Shown here: piece by piece, positions 1 through 9,762 of the stretch
Position numbering within the stretch: position 1 is the stretch's first letter
Layout of the letters: the number at the start of each line of letters is the position of its first letter
Origin: Flammeovirga yaeyamensis
GTDB lineage: Bacteria > Bacteroidota > Bacteroidia > Cytophagales > Flammeovirgaceae
Assembly (NCBI RefSeq): GCF_018736045.1
Contig: NZ_CP076133.1
Span: 744,001 to 808,000, forward strand
DNA length: 64,000 nucleotides
Direction: 5' to 3'
The notes under the pieces: model-generated
What the model saw: only the letters and a program-made list of their open reading frames with translations
Database searches by the model: none
Told to the model about the DNA's origin: nothing
Made by a program: the position numbers and the translations under genes

Positions 1-44
1 ACTATATTTATCACTTCTATCTAAGCAGACAATAAAACTAAACT

Positions 45-1436
45 ATGCAAAACTTATTCATCTGGAAATATTCAGCAAACCTTATAAAGAAAAAGAAAAA
101 TTGTTTCTTCCATATTATACAATTACTGCTGTTTATCATACCTTTTTGTGCAATTGGAAATGGCGGCCCAATAGAGGGATGTTTCACTCAAAAATCAGGT
201 AGTATTAAACTCATCACAAAAAAGGATATTAAGATTTTAAGTGAAGACCTGAATATTGAATTAACTAAAGATGAGGTTCATGTTAAAGTCATCTACAGAT
301 TAAAAAACCTTGGAGGAACAGATGTTATTAAATATGGATTTCCAGTTGATTATATAAAAGAAGATAAGTACACATACATTAGTTATTGTAATACAATATC
401 TAATTTTAGTTATAAATTCAATGATAAAGAAGTAGAATATATAGTAGAGGAAGAAGCAGATAAATCTAAAATAAAAGGACCATTTATCGATGAAGGCCAT
501 AACATAAAAAGAGATTGGTATATCACAGAATTATCATTTGATGAGCAACAAACCTCTCTATTGGAGGTAAATTATTCAATTAGTCCACATTATAATTATT
601 GGGGGAAATTTATCGATACAAATTTTTCTTTTACAACCAATAAAAGATTTTTATATGACTTATCGCCATGTGGTTTCTTTGGTGATGGCAGTATAGATAC
701 CTTATCAGTAACTATTAAAAAACCTGATTATTTATGTTTTGATCAAATAAATATAAGAGGTATACAAGATTATATTACCTACAATAATCATATTAGCTGG
801 TATGCAGAAAATTACAACCCATCTAACCAAGCTTTGGATATTGACTATAGAACAAGCCCAACAAATACGGAAATTGATGAAAAAGCTAATCATTTACCGA
901 ATAGCATTATAAAGAAAATTAATGTGTCATCATCACTTAAGGGATACCCTAAAGAAAACTTAATTGATTTAGATGAGAATACTGCGTGGGTAGAAGGAGT
1001 GGATGGCTTTGGTAAAGGAGAATGGATAGAATTTGAATTCAAAGAAAAAGTGTTCATTCATGGTATAGGAATCTTAAATGGGTATTATAAAAATGGAACC
1101 GTTTACAATCAAAACAACCGAATTAAATCTCTTGAGTTGAGTATTAAAGTTGAAGATTTGGAGAAGAAAAACATTGAAAATGATACAACGATAATTCACT
1201 TAGAGCCTCAATGTTTTTTTGAAGAATTCCATAATAATATTCAAATCATTTATGATTTAGGTGATATCGGAATTGTTTATAATTCTTATGAAGAAATGAT
1301 GGAAAAGTCTAATTCAACTCTAAAAGTGAAAATCAAAATATTAGACACCTATTCGGGTGATAAATACGATGATACATGTATTTCAGAAGTCTTGTTCTAT
1401 GGATATCCACATAATAATAAGTTAAATCATTGGTAA
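45..1436 (+). CDS. Secreted protein with C-terminal NADase-type glycan-binding (discoidin-like) domain
   Basis: This 463-residue protein has a long basic N-terminus and a hydrophobic stretch at about residues 22-38, followed by GNGGP, which I read as a signal peptide. Residues about 40-270 form an unrecognised beta-rich region resembling the surface or periplasmic DUF4424-type proteins that begin with a similar NGGP motif after cleavage. Residues about 285-460 match the NADase-type glycan-binding domain: a conserved NLIDLDENTAWVEG block, then GEWIEFEF and GIGILNGY, which is the discoidin-like lectin fold seen in several bacterial secreted proteins. It probably binds carbohydrate at the cell surface or in the periplasm. 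No catalytic motif was found. The start at 45 keeps the whole signal sequence. It stands alone, with a decayed repeat copy downstream. The domain call is firm, the function is not. Confidence 0.72.
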   Translation: MQNLFIWKYSANLIKKKKNCFFHIIQLLLFIIPFCAIGNGGPIEGCFTQKSGSIKLITKKDIKILSEDLNIELTKDEVHVKVIYRLKNLGGTDVIKYGFPVDYIKEDKYTYISYCNTISNFSYKFNDKEVEYIVEEEADKSKIKGPFIDEGHNIKRDWYITELSFDEQQTSLLEVNYSISPHYNYWGKFIDTNFSFTTNKRFLYDLSPCGFFGDGSIDTLSVTIKKPDYLCFDQINIRGIQDYITYNNHISWYAENYNPSNQALDIDYRTSPTNTEIDEKANHLPNSIIKKINVSSSLKGYPKENLIDLDENTAWVEGVDGFGKGEWIEFEFKEKVFIHGIGILNGYYKNGTVYNQNNRIKSLELSIKVEDLEKKNIENDTTIIHLEPQCFFEEFHNNIQIIYDLGDIGIVYNSYEEMMEKSNSTLKVKIKILDTYSGDKYDDTCISEVLFYGYPHNNKLNHW

Positions 1437-1466
1437 CAGAATTAAATGCAGCGTTTCGTATGATTT

Positions 1467-1498
1467 GAAAACGTTAGAGGCCTCCCGATCTCGTGTAC
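1467..1498 (+). repeat. Degenerate copy of the intergenic AACGTTAGAGG-type repeat
   Basis: The core AAAACGTTAGAGGCCTCCCG is followed by ATCTCGTGTAC. It matches the better-preserved copies near 9.8, 40.4 and 41.2 kb with two substitutions in the core palindrome. The upstream hairpin half is barely recognisable here, so this looks like an old copy. Confidence 0.6.
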
Positions 1499-1650
1499 TT
1501 TTATTAGCTAAATAATGAAGGTAATTGAATCTGAAATATTTAGATTGAGAATAAATTTATATTTTTATGAGATTATTTAAATCTAATGATGGAAAAAGTA
1601 GGCAATGTCATGGACAAAAAATAAAAGAATTAATAAAAATAAATATTATC

Positions 1651-2400
1651 ATGCACAAAGTATTTTATTTGATTTCCATTATTAATTGTCTTCAATTTTT
1701 TAGAGGTATGGCACAAACAAAATTGAAACCTAGTTCTAGATCTTCTATAATTATCTTTGATAGAGATAGGTTTAATACTGATTATTTACATCATATAAAA
1801 GAAGTAATAAAAGGTAATGGACTTTCAGAATTATCAAAAATGCAGGATGCATTAGATCGTAGTGACAATGATTATACTTCTTTTTTAAATCACTTTTATA
1901 GTATTTCACATAATAGTGAGAGAGAATCTTTTTTGGCTAGTTATAAAGATATAAAGTATAATGCCCAACAATAAGGTTGGGTTATTTCAAAACCCAAAGA
2001 TTCAACTTTATTTTGGTCCATTGTTGAATATGGTCGACACTATTATGCCTCTTATTTTCAAGAAAGTTGGTACTGCGAACCTTCAATTGAATTTTCTCAA
2101 GGTCTTTTAGAAAAGATATTTACAGAACTTCAATTTGAGATGTACTTTAAAAATCCATCCAGCTGTCAAAATGAGTACACCAATTTGTATCATGGTTATA
2201 TGGATTTTGATGTTGATGGTATGATGACTTTTATTTACCAACTGACCCCTAAGATGGCAACAGAATTAAAATGACAATTACAAAAGAATAAACATTTAGT
2301 TGATGAAAATTTAAACTTTGAAGTAGAAATGCTTGAAAAAATTTTAGATCTAACAATTGAAGATGAAAGTATTATTTTGGTATATGAATACTTTGATTGA
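1651..2400 (+). pseudogene. Broken secreted-protein gene with in-frame stops
   Basis: From the ATG at 1651 the reading frame begins with a signal peptide (MHKVFYLISIINCLQFF, cleaved near GMAQ) and runs to a TAA at 1972-1974. The same frame then continues with protein-like sequence for another 99 codons (including DSTLFWSIVEYGRHYYASYF and NLYHGYMDFDVDGMMTFIYQL) to a TGA at 2272-2274. It goes on for 41 codons more (ending IILVYEYFD) to a TGA at 2398-2400, and remains protein-like to about 2455, where it runs into the convergent gene. The aromatic and acidic composition is the same on both sides of each stop and no frame change is needed. I read this as one gene of about 250-270 codons decaying by point nonsense mutations. 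I do not recognise the family. An upstream in-frame ATG at 1567 would precede the signal peptide and is less likely. Confidence 0.6.
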
Positions 2401-2458
2401 TACACCACACCAAAGTTCATGAGAGCTTTTACGTCTTTAATCAAGAATAATATTCTCC

Positions 2459-4075
2459 CTAATACCCATCAATCACCCTCGCCAAATTCTCTTCTCTCTC
2501 CAGACCCAATTTCTTACGAATACGATACCTAGAAGTGTTCACCCCATTGATAGAAATATTGAGTAGTTGTGCCATTTCCTTCGCCGAGAAATTAAGTTTA
2601 ATCAGGGCACAATGTTTTAATTCTGTTGGAGTGAGGGCTGGGAAGCTGTCTTTTAAGTTGTTGTAGAAATCTTTATTGACTCCCGTGAAGCGCTTATCGA
2701 ATTCATCCCAAAGCTGTATGCGGTGTTTGGTATTCATCTTCACCGATTTGAGGAGGGGTTTATTATCAGAAGCATGTTCTTGGATGGCCTGCATCATATC
2801 GTTCAGCATCACATCTTTATCAATTAATTGTAGAGTGAAGGAAGTGAGTTCTTTATTTTTTACCTCTATCAATTCTTTATTTCTTTCCTCCTGATGTTTG
2901 GCTTTTAGCTGTTGCTTTTCTTTCTGACTATCAAACTGACGTTGCTTTTGTCTTAAGTAAACCATCAATAATAAAATGATGAAGACAGCGATAGCCATAA
3001 CGACGATTATTCTGTATTGCAAATTTTCTGCTTTCTGATGTATCAATTCATTATCTCTTTCTAAAATGATATGATCCCTTTCCTTCAATTCCTCTAAATA
3101 TCGATTTCGTATACCCAATAAACCTGCATTTTGATAACTCTTTGTACTAAAGATTTCATCGTTTACCTTTTTGGAGGCTCTTAAAACATCGTAAGCTTCC
3201 TTGTATCTATGTTGCTTGTTTAAACTCAATGCCAAATTACTGAGGCATTCCGCTTTTGTATCGAAATGAGCGTTCCGATCTTCAATATTTTTTAGTGCCT
3301 TTCTAAAGTATTTTTCGGCCAATTTCCACTCCTCTTGTTTGATATAAGCATTGCCTAAATAGTAGGATATAATCGTGATGTAAAACGGATTGATACGCTC
3401 AAAATCTTTTTCAGATTGTAATAAAATGGACATCGCTTCATCGTATTTTCCCTGATGCAATAAGATGTTTCCCTTTTCTGAACGGAGGTAGATTTTCTGG
3501 TCATCGGTGTACTGAAGTTTCTCTGCTAAAGCATAACAAGTATCAAGATAGACCAACGCTTTGTCAAAGTCGGAATTCTTCCGGTAATAATGTACAAAGT
3601 GATAATAAGCCGAGACAATACTCTTTGGAGTGAGTCCCTCTTTCTCTACAGCAAGCTTCGCATATTCCAATGTCTTTGTTTCATGAAAGAAGGCCTCTTT
3701 GTTCTTATCAAATACATTGTATAGTCTTCCTAAATGTTTGTTGACTTCAAAAAGTAAGGTGTAATTTTGATATTGTTCCGCAAGATCAAGTGCATTCCAA
3801 ATATGAGCGAAACTATCGCTATAATTTCCTTTTCTAGCATTGTGATCAGAGAGCCCCGCCAGTGTTTTGATCATCCATGAAGTATCTGCTTGTTGAGAAA
3901 AATACTGATAACAACTTTGCAACTCCTTCACCTTAGAAGAATCACTATTGATCACCTCCTTGTATAATTGTCTATACTGATAAGTGCTATCTTCTTGTCC
4001 ATAGGACGAGGTGTAAATTTGCAAAATCAGAAAAATAATTACCCCTATGTGTTTTCGTAAATCACTCATTTTCAA
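2459..4075 (-). CDS. Membrane-anchored TPR regulator with LuxR-type HTH
   Basis: This 538-residue protein has an N-terminal signal peptide (residues about 10-26), a run of tetratricopeptide-like helices to about residue 340, a single membrane helix near 355-376 (VVMAIAVFIILLLMVYLR), a charged coiled coil, and a C-terminal winged or LuxR-type helix-turn-helix. In the C-terminus, LTPTELKHCALIKL is followed by FSAKEMAQLLNISINGVNTS and RYRIRKKLGL. This architecture is common in Bacteroidota. The TPR part sits in the periplasm and the DNA-binding part in the cytoplasm, so it can couple an envelope signal to transcription. It is transcribed divergently from the GH97-GH115 pair, which makes that pair a plausible target (inference). 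A regulator of the same build lies on the other side of those genes at 9918-11582. Confidence 0.85.
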   Translation of the reverse strand: MKMSDLRKHIGVIIFLILQIYTSSYGQEDSTYQYRQLYKEVINSDSSKVKELQSCYQYFSQQADTSWMIKTLAGLSDHNARKGNYSDSFAHIWNALDLAEQYQNYTLLFEVNKHLGRLYNVFDKNKEAFFHETKTLEYAKLAVEKEGLTPKSIVSAYYHFVHYYRKNSDFDKALVYLDTCYALAEKLQYTDDQKIYLRSEKGNILLHQGKYDEAMSILLQSEKDFERINPFYITIISYYLGNAYIKQEEWKLAEKYFRKALKNIEDRNAHFDTKAECLSNLALSLNKQHRYKEAYDVLRASKKVNDEIFSTKSYQNAGLLGIRNRYLEELKERDHIILERDNELIHQKAENLQYRIIVVMAIAVFIILLLMVYLRQKQRQFDSQKEKQQLKAKHQEERNKELIEVKNKELTSFTLQLIDKDVMLNDMMQAIQEHASDNKPLLKSVKMNTKHRIQLWDEFDKRFTGVNKDFYNNLKDSFPALTPTELKHCALIKLNFSAKEMAQLLNISINGVNTSRYRIRKKLGLEREENLARVIDGY

Positions 4076-4186
4076 TACTTATAAAAATAGTTGTGTGCCG
4101 CCTTCAAGATCAATATATAATAAGCATTGCATTAGTAGGTGTGACAAAATAAAATACGATTGTATAATTTTTGAATGACCCCGTTT

Positions 4187-4218
4187 TTTGGTAAAAAAAG
4201 TCCTTATCAAGACCTTTG
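4187..4218 (+). promoter_or_regulatory. Candidate promoter of the GH97-GH115 operon
   Basis: TTTG at 4187-4190, a 20-base spacer and GACCTTTG at 4211-4218 match the Bacteroidota pattern TTTG-N19-21-TAnnTTTG except for one base in the -7 box. Transcription would start near 4225. This rules out the TTG at 4216 and supports the ATG at 4249 as the start of the GH97 gene. Confidence 0.4.
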
Positions 4219-4248
4219 GTTCGAATTATTACTTATTATAAAGAACCA

Positions 4249-6354
4249 ATGAAGAGAATAACTTCACTAGCATTACTTTGTCTATTTTTTGGCTGTCAAT
4301 CTAAGAAGACTACAACTGTTTCCTCACCCAATGGGGAACATCAAATTGCTTTTGAATTGAACAAAAATGGTCAGATTTTTTATCAGATTAGTTCGGGGGA
4401 ACAGAAGATTATTGATTTGTCTGCTTTAGGATTTGAGCTTAAATCAAGATCACTCAAACAGGGATTTCAATTGCTGAAATCAGAAACAACTTCTCATGCT
4501 TCACAATGGAAAACCGTTTGGGGTGAAGAGGAAATGATCGACGATATTTATAATGAAATCACTTTAGAATTCCGTCAGAGAAAATCGAATATTCTAGTCA
4601 ACATTATTGCCAGAGCATTTGATGATGGAGTGGCTTTCCGTTACGAATTTCCCGAACAAAAGAACCTCCTCGATTTCGTTATCATGGACGAGTTGACAGA
4701 GTTTAATTTTGCAGGAGATTATAAGGCGTGGTGGAATTTTGCCGATTACGATAACTACGAAAAAGTGTATTATTCTTCGTCTATTTCGGAAATAGGCGAT
4801 TCTCTAAAATTCGAACGTAGGGTCGGAAAAGAGGAGAGAGCAAATATGTGTAATACTCCTTTGACGGTTGAAGTGAATGACGATTTAGTGGTGAGTATTC
4901 ATGAGGCTGAATTGGTCGACTATGCAGGAATGACGCTACTGAATACTTTAGAAAATGAAACATTAAAAGCGAACCTTACTCCTTGGAGAAATGGTGATTT
5001 GGTAAGAACTGCTGCACCAATGAAAACACCTTGGCGTACGGTTCAGATCGGACACAATGCAGGAGATTTGGTGGAATCGAGAATGATTATGAACCTCAAT
5101 CCGCCTTGTGCTATCGAAGATACCGATTGGATCAAGACGTCTAAATACATTGGTATTTGGTGGGAGTTACATACAGGTCGCACTTCTTGGGCAGAGAAGG
5201 TACAATTTGGAAAACCTTTACCACCGACTCGTCCGCATGGAGCAACGACAGAAAATGCCAAATACCACATCGACTTTGCTGCTAAACATGGTTTTGAGGA
5301 TGTGCTTATCGAAGGCTGGATCAAAGGATGGGATAATATGGGCGATAACTGGACAGGTTATGGAATATTCGATTGGGAAACTCCTGCAGACGACTTCGAT
5401 TTCGAAGAAGTATTACGTTACGGTAAGGAGAAAGGTGTTCGAATGATGGCCTATCATGAAACGATTTCAGATATCGATCATTATGAACCGGAGATGGATC
5501 GTTTATATGCGGAAGCTCGAAACAGAGGAATTGATGCTATAAAAGTGGGATATACAGGTGATGTAAACTTCAATACAACAGTTCCCAATAGCTATGCACA
5601 ACATCATCATGGACAATATATGGTGCGTCATTATCGAAAAATGATTCAGACGGCGGCCAAGAATAAAATTAGAATAATTCATCATGAGCCCATCAAATAC
5701 ACAGGGGAACAGCGTACCTACCCGAACATTATGGCAAGAGAAGGCGCAAGAGGTCAGGAATACAACGCATGGAGTGAGGGGAATTCTCCTGAACATGGTG
5801 TAGTGCTTCCTTTCACCCGACTTTTAGGTGGACCAATGGATTATACTTTGGGTATTTTTGAGGTGAAATTACCTCAAAGAGAATGGGCAAAATTTGAGAT
5901 CAGAGTAAGAAGTACGGTCATGAAACAAGTTGCTTATTTTGTAACAATGTATTCTCCAATTCCTATGGCAGCAGATCTTCCAAGAAACTACGAAAAGAAC
6001 ATGGAGGCATTTCAATTTATCAAAGATGTGCCAACAAATTGGTCGGAAAGTAAAGTGTTGAATGCTAAAATCGGCGATTACTTCACCATCGCTAGAAAAG
6101 AAAGAGGAACAGAAAATTGGTACTTAGGTAGTATCACCGACGAGAATCCTAGAACATTTTCTATCGATTTAGATTTCCTTCATCCTGACAAAACCTACCA
6201 AGCAACGATTTATGCAGACGGTAAAGATGCACATTGGGAAAGCAATCCTTATCCGGTGGAAGTGACTAAAATAAATGTGACCGCTAAAGATAAATTGAGT
6301 ATTCAATTGGCAGCGGGCGGTGGACAAGCGATAGCGTTTAAAGCCTTAGATTAA
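4249..6354 (+). CDS. GH97 glycoside hydrolase, SusB-like inverting type, lipoprotein
   Basis: The ATG at 4249 opens a lipoprotein signal (MKRITSLALLCLFFGC, lipobox cysteine at residue 16), giving 701 residues, the normal GH97 size. An N-terminal beta-sandwich is followed by the TIM barrel with the family blocks HEPIKYTGEQRTYPNIMARE, GARGQEYNAWSEGNSPEH and FTRLLGGPMDYTLGIF. GH97 enzymes hydrolyse alpha-glucosides or alpha-galactosides. Inverting members (SusB) have glycine where retaining members carry the nucleophile aspartate. The local sequence DAIKVGYTGDVNF has glycine after KV, so I infer the inverting class. The glutamates in MAREG and AWSEG fit the general base and acid of SusB. It probably acts on the outer face of a membrane. 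The GH115 gene starts 12 bases after its stop, so the two form an operon. Confidence 0.88.
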   Translation: MKRITSLALLCLFFGCQSKKTTTVSSPNGEHQIAFELNKNGQIFYQISSGEQKIIDLSALGFELKSRSLKQGFQLLKSETTSHASQWKTVWGEEEMIDDIYNEITLEFRQRKSNILVNIIARAFDDGVAFRYEFPEQKNLLDFVIMDELTEFNFAGDYKAWWNFADYDNYEKVYYSSSISEIGDSLKFERRVGKEERANMCNTPLTVEVNDDLVVSIHEAELVDYAGMTLLNTLENETLKANLTPWRNGDLVRTAAPMKTPWRTVQIGHNAGDLVESRMIMNLNPPCAIEDTDWIKTSKYIGIWWELHTGRTSWAEKVQFGKPLPPTRPHGATTENAKYHIDFAAKHGFEDVLIEGWIKGWDNMGDNWTGYGIFDWETPADDFDFEEVLRYGKEKGVRMMAYHETISDIDHYEPEMDRLYAEARNRGIDAIKVGYTGDVNFNTTVPNSYAQHHHGQYMVRHYRKMIQTAAKNKIRIIHHEPIKYTGEQRTYPNIMAREGARGQEYNAWSEGNSPEHGVVLPFTRLLGGPMDYTLGIFEVKLPQREWAKFEIRVRSTVMKQVAYFVTMYSPIPMAADLPRNYEKNMEAFQFIKDVPTNWSESKVLNAKIGDYFTIARKERGTENWYLGSITDENPRTFSIDLDFLHPDKTYQATIYADGKDAHWESNPYPVEVTKINVTAKDKLSIQLAAGGGQAIAFKALD

Positions 6355-6366
6355 TCATCAAATACT

Positions 6367-9285
6367 ATGGATATGAAAGCACTAATTTATAGTTTCTTTT
6401 TGATGATGATGATTGGGATAGTTCAAGCACAAAATGTGGTTTCTACCCAACATCAACCTGGAGATTTTCCATTCATCGTAAAAGGTAAAGTTCCCAATAT
6501 ACTATTTGATAAAAACGATCATCAAGTAGTCGAAACGACGGCGAAACATTTTTCTGAAGATATAAAGTTAGTCAGTGGACGATTGCCAAAGTTATTGACC
6601 TCAGGAAAATCTAAAGAAGATGTAATCATTATTGGTTCCTTGGATCAAAGTGAATTGATATCAGATTTAGTCTCTCAAAATTCGATCGATACATTGGGTA
6701 TGAGCAACGCTTGGGAGAGATACAGTTATCAGGTAATTCCGAATCCGTGGAACAAGAAGAAGAAAGCATTGGTGATCTTCGGAAGTGATCGAAGAGGTAC
6801 TGCTTATGGTGTTTTTGAGTTGTCAAAACAAATGGGAGTATCGCCTTGGTATTGGTGGGCTGATGTTCCCGTAGAGAAAAAGTCCACTCTTTACGTTAGT
6901 GGAAATATATTAAAAAGTAAATCTCCTGATGTAAAATACCGAGGGATCTTTATTAACGACGAAGATTGGGGATTGCTTCCTTGGAGTGTCCACAACTTCG
7001 AAAAAGAACTAGGTGATATCGGACCAAAGACTTACACCAAAGTGTGTGAGTTATTATTGAGACTAAAAGCCAACTACTTGTGGCCGGCAATGCACGAACG
7101 TTCGGGTGCCTTCAACAAGTATAAAGAAAACAAAGAAGTTGCCGATCGATACGGAATTGTAATGGGCTCGTCTCACTGCGAACCGGTCTTGTTTAATAAT
7201 GCCACCGAGTGGGACGATAAAACGATGGGCGAATGGAATTATGCCACCAATAGAGCAGGAATTTGCAAGGTGTTGGATCAGAGAGTTTCTGAGAACGCAA
7301 TGTACGAGAACCTTTATACGATTGGTATTCGAGGAATTCATGATCATGCCATGAAGGGCAATTTTTCTGTTGAAAGACAGATTGAATTAGTAGAGGAAGC
7401 CATTCAAGATCAAAGAGATATTTTGAAGCAACACGTAGGTAAATCGGCCGAAGTGATTCCTCAGATCTTCGTGCCTTATGCTGAGGTACTTCATCTCTAT
7501 AATAACGGCTTAAAAGTACCGGATGACATCACTTTAATGTGGGTGGACGATAATTATGGCTATATCCGCCGATTGAGTGATCCTTTGGAACAGCAACGAT
7601 CGGGTGGTAGCGGAGTGTATTATCATATTGCTTATTTAGGAAATCCGCACGAATACACTTGGTTAAGTACGACGAATCCAGCATTGATTTATCAGGAAAT
7701 GAAAAAGGCGTACGATTATAAAGCCGATCGCGTTTGGATGGTGAATGTGGGGGATATCAAACCAACAGAATACAATACACAGTTTTTCCTCGATTTAGCT
7801 TGGGATGTGGAATCGATCCAAAGAGATCGTGTTTTTGATCATATGTATCAATGGTATCAAGAAATTTTTGGAGAGGATTTAGGGAAAACTGCTGCCGATC
7901 TGATGTACGACTATTATCAAATCAATTTCACTCGAAAGCCAGAATTTATGGGTTGGGGAGAAGAGTTTTCGAGTTCGCGATGGAGAGAAAGAATCGAAGA
8001 TACCGATATGAGCTTTACTACTTACAGGGAAGCAGAAACTCGATTGTCTGAGTTTAAAAAATTAAGTGAGCGGGCAAATCAGTTAAGAAACAAGATTCCA
8101 ACAGTACAGCAAGCGGCGTTTTTTGAGCTGGTCTATTACCCTGTTCGTGGAGCTCATTTTATGAATCATAAATTGTTGTTGGCTCAAAAAAATAGAGAAT
8201 ATGCCCGATTGGGTCATGCGGGAACAAATCGTTTACATCAAGAAGTAATAGCCTATCACGATAGTACAAGCATACTGACGGAGGAATATGGAAATCTGTT
8301 GAATGGTAAGTGGAAAGGAGTGATATCAGCAATTCAATCACCCGGTGCTACTTTTGCTAAAATGCCCCCTTGCAAAGAGATCGAACTACCTCAAAAAGCA
8401 GGGTGGGGAGTGATCGTAGAGGAACATCAAAAAGTGAATGGAATACATCAACCTTTGACACTTCCGGTGTTCACATCACATTATCAGGAAGCTTATTTTA
8501 TTGATGTATTTAATAAAGGCAAGGAAGCTTTAGAATGGACGGCAGAAGGTAGTGAGGAGTGGATACAGTTAAGCAAAACTTCAGGAATGACTAAGGAAGA
8601 GGACCGTATTGAGGTGTCTATTGATTGGGAACAATTAAAGGGAAGCAATGATGGTTTTGTGAAAATAAAAAGTGATCAAAAGGAAGAAACAATATATCTC
8701 AGAGCATTTGATGCCGGTGTGACATCAGATAGTTTGGATGGAGTGTATGTGGAGAAGAATGGGTACTTGTCTATTCCGTTAGAAGGCTATCATCAGAAAT
8801 TGGATAAAGACGATGTGCAGTGGGTCATCAATAAAGGATTAGGCAGTACGGGGGCATCTTTGGCCATAGAAAATCAGCATGCGAAAACGGCAGGGCATTG
8901 GGCAAGGAACGATACCTATGCACATGTGGAGTACGAGTTTTATTCTTTCAATTCGGGTCGATTTGATATCTCTACTTATGTGTTACCCACCTATCCTATT
9001 AATAGTTTTTTGTTGCATCGATTTGCCATTTCGGTAGACGATGAATCGCCTAAAACGATCTATGTAGGGGCAGATATTGATAGCGACCGATGGAGAAATA
9101 ATGTAAGGCGAAACTCGTCGATTCATACTTCTTCTCATTACATCGATCAACCCGGAAAACATACTTTAAAAATCTATTACCTCGATCCTGGGGTAGTCCT
9201 TGATAAAGCGGTAATGGATTTTGGAGGTTTGAAAAAATCGTATTTAGGACCTTCAAAAACGCAGTTGAATTCATTGGTAGAATAA
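6367..9285 (+). CDS. GH115 alpha-glucuronidase, secreted
   Basis: This 972-residue protein begins with a signal peptide (residues about 1-21, ending VQAQ) and has the length and layout of GH115 xylan alpha-1,2-glucuronidases. An N-terminal mixed domain (RRGTAYGVFELSKQMGVSPW) is followed by the barrel core, with GIFINDEDWGLLPWS, LLLRLKANYLWPAMHE, GIRGIHDHAMKG and VNVGDIKPTEY. A helical region and a C-terminal beta-sandwich (from about residue 790, the GH115 C-terminal domain) complete it. Known members release (4-O-methyl-)glucuronic acid from glucuronoxylan, usually in Bacteroidota envelopes. Here it is translated just after the GH97 gene, so the locus may handle a glucuronic-acid-containing glycan rather than plain xylan (inference). 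Either of two ATGs (6367 or 6373) could start it. A terminator follows at 9319. Confidence 0.88.
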   Translation: MDMKALIYSFFLMMMIGIVQAQNVVSTQHQPGDFPFIVKGKVPNILFDKNDHQVVETTAKHFSEDIKLVSGRLPKLLTSGKSKEDVIIIGSLDQSELISDLVSQNSIDTLGMSNAWERYSYQVIPNPWNKKKKALVIFGSDRRGTAYGVFELSKQMGVSPWYWWADVPVEKKSTLYVSGNILKSKSPDVKYRGIFINDEDWGLLPWSVHNFEKELGDIGPKTYTKVCELLLRLKANYLWPAMHERSGAFNKYKENKEVADRYGIVMGSSHCEPVLFNNATEWDDKTMGEWNYATNRAGICKVLDQRVSENAMYENLYTIGIRGIHDHAMKGNFSVERQIELVEEAIQDQRDILKQHVGKSAEVIPQIFVPYAEVLHLYNNGLKVPDDITLMWVDDNYGYIRRLSDPLEQQRSGGSGVYYHIAYLGNPHEYTWLSTTNPALIYQEMKKAYDYKADRVWMVNVGDIKPTEYNTQFFLDLAWDVESIQRDRVFDHMYQWYQEIFGEDLGKTAADLMYDYYQINFTRKPEFMGWGEEFSSSRWRERIEDTDMSFTTYREAETRLSEFKKLSERANQLRNKIPTVQQAAFFELVYYPVRGAHFMNHKLLLAQKNREYARLGHAGTNRLHQEVIAYHDSTSILTEEYGNLLNGKWKGVISAIQSPGATFAKMPPCKEIELPQKAGWGVIVEEHQKVNGIHQPLTLPVFTSHYQEAYFIDVFNKGKEALEWTAEGSEEWIQLSKTSGMTKEEDRIEVSIDWEQLKGSNDGFVKIKSDQKEETIYLRAFDAGVTSDSLDGVYVEKNGYLSIPLEGYHQKLDKDDVQWVINKGLGSTGASLAIENQHAKTAGHWARNDTYAHVEYEFYSFNSGRFDISTYVLPTYPINSFLLHRFAISVDDESPKTIYVGADIDSDRWRNNVRRNSSIHTSSHYIDQPGKHTLKIYYLDPGVVLDKAVMDFGGLKKSYLGPSKTQLNSLVE

Positions 9286-9318
9286 CATATAGTTATAATT
9301 CATTATTTACCAGTAGTT

Positions 9319-9351
9319 TAAAAAGTACTTCATGTTGAGGTACTTTTTTTT
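9319..9351 (+). terminator. Rho-independent terminator after the GH115 gene
   Basis: The stem AAAGTACTTCA / TTGAGGTACTTT, with a short loop, is followed by a run of T. It closes the GH97-GH115 operon. Confidence 0.75.
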
Positions 9352-9415
9352 AGTTTCAGCCCATCAATATTTTTTTTAAATTTGAAACAATCAATTTATT
9401 AAACTGACATCTCTT

Positions 9416-9760
9416 ATGATTAGCGAACTATTTACAGACACTAGAACACTTCCTAAAGATTTGGCAAAGTCCATCAAATGTTATCGATTATATATTGGAC
9501 TCTCAATATATGGGATTGCTTTAATGAAAATTATTGAAGCTCTTCAATTGTATTTTTTATTCTTCTTGCTACCATTTATTGCACTTGGCTTAATCTTTTT
9601 ACCCTTTAAAGGGTTATTTCATTCAGTAAAAAATGTACGTAAAAAGGAAAAAATAAATCATATATCAATTATCTACTATTGGGGGAATTTTGTACTTGTC
9701 ATGGCATTTGTACTATCAATTATGGTTTTTGTATATGATATGATGAGGTTGTTTCTATAG
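9416..9760 (+). CDS. Small integral membrane protein, unknown
   Basis: This 114-residue protein has three hydrophobic segments, at about residues 26-43, 47-66 and 88-110, separated by short basic loops (KNVRKKEKINH in the middle). There is no signal peptide and no enzyme motif, and I do not recognise the family. It sits alone between the GH115 terminator and an inverted pair of intergenic repeats, on the same strand as the hydrolases but beyond their terminator. No role can be assigned. The ORF has typical local codon use and an ATG with an AT-rich leader, so I think it is expressed. Confidence 0.55.
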   Translation: MISELFTDTRTLPKDLAKSIKCYRLYIGLSIYGIALMKIIEALQLYFLFFLLPFIALGLIFLPFKGLFHSVKNVRKKEKINHISIIYYWGNFVLVMAFVLSIMVFVYDMMRLFL

Positions 9761-9762
9761 TA

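Noticed and set aside
1651-2455. Alternative genetic code or systematic stop-codon recoding
   Set aside because: All large genes in the window end normally with TAA, TGA or TAG, and the three different stops here cannot be explained by one reassignment.
5108-5446. Plus-strand frame of 112 codons inside the GH97 gene
   Set aside because: It lies within a strong glycoside hydrolase gene in another frame and has no family features.
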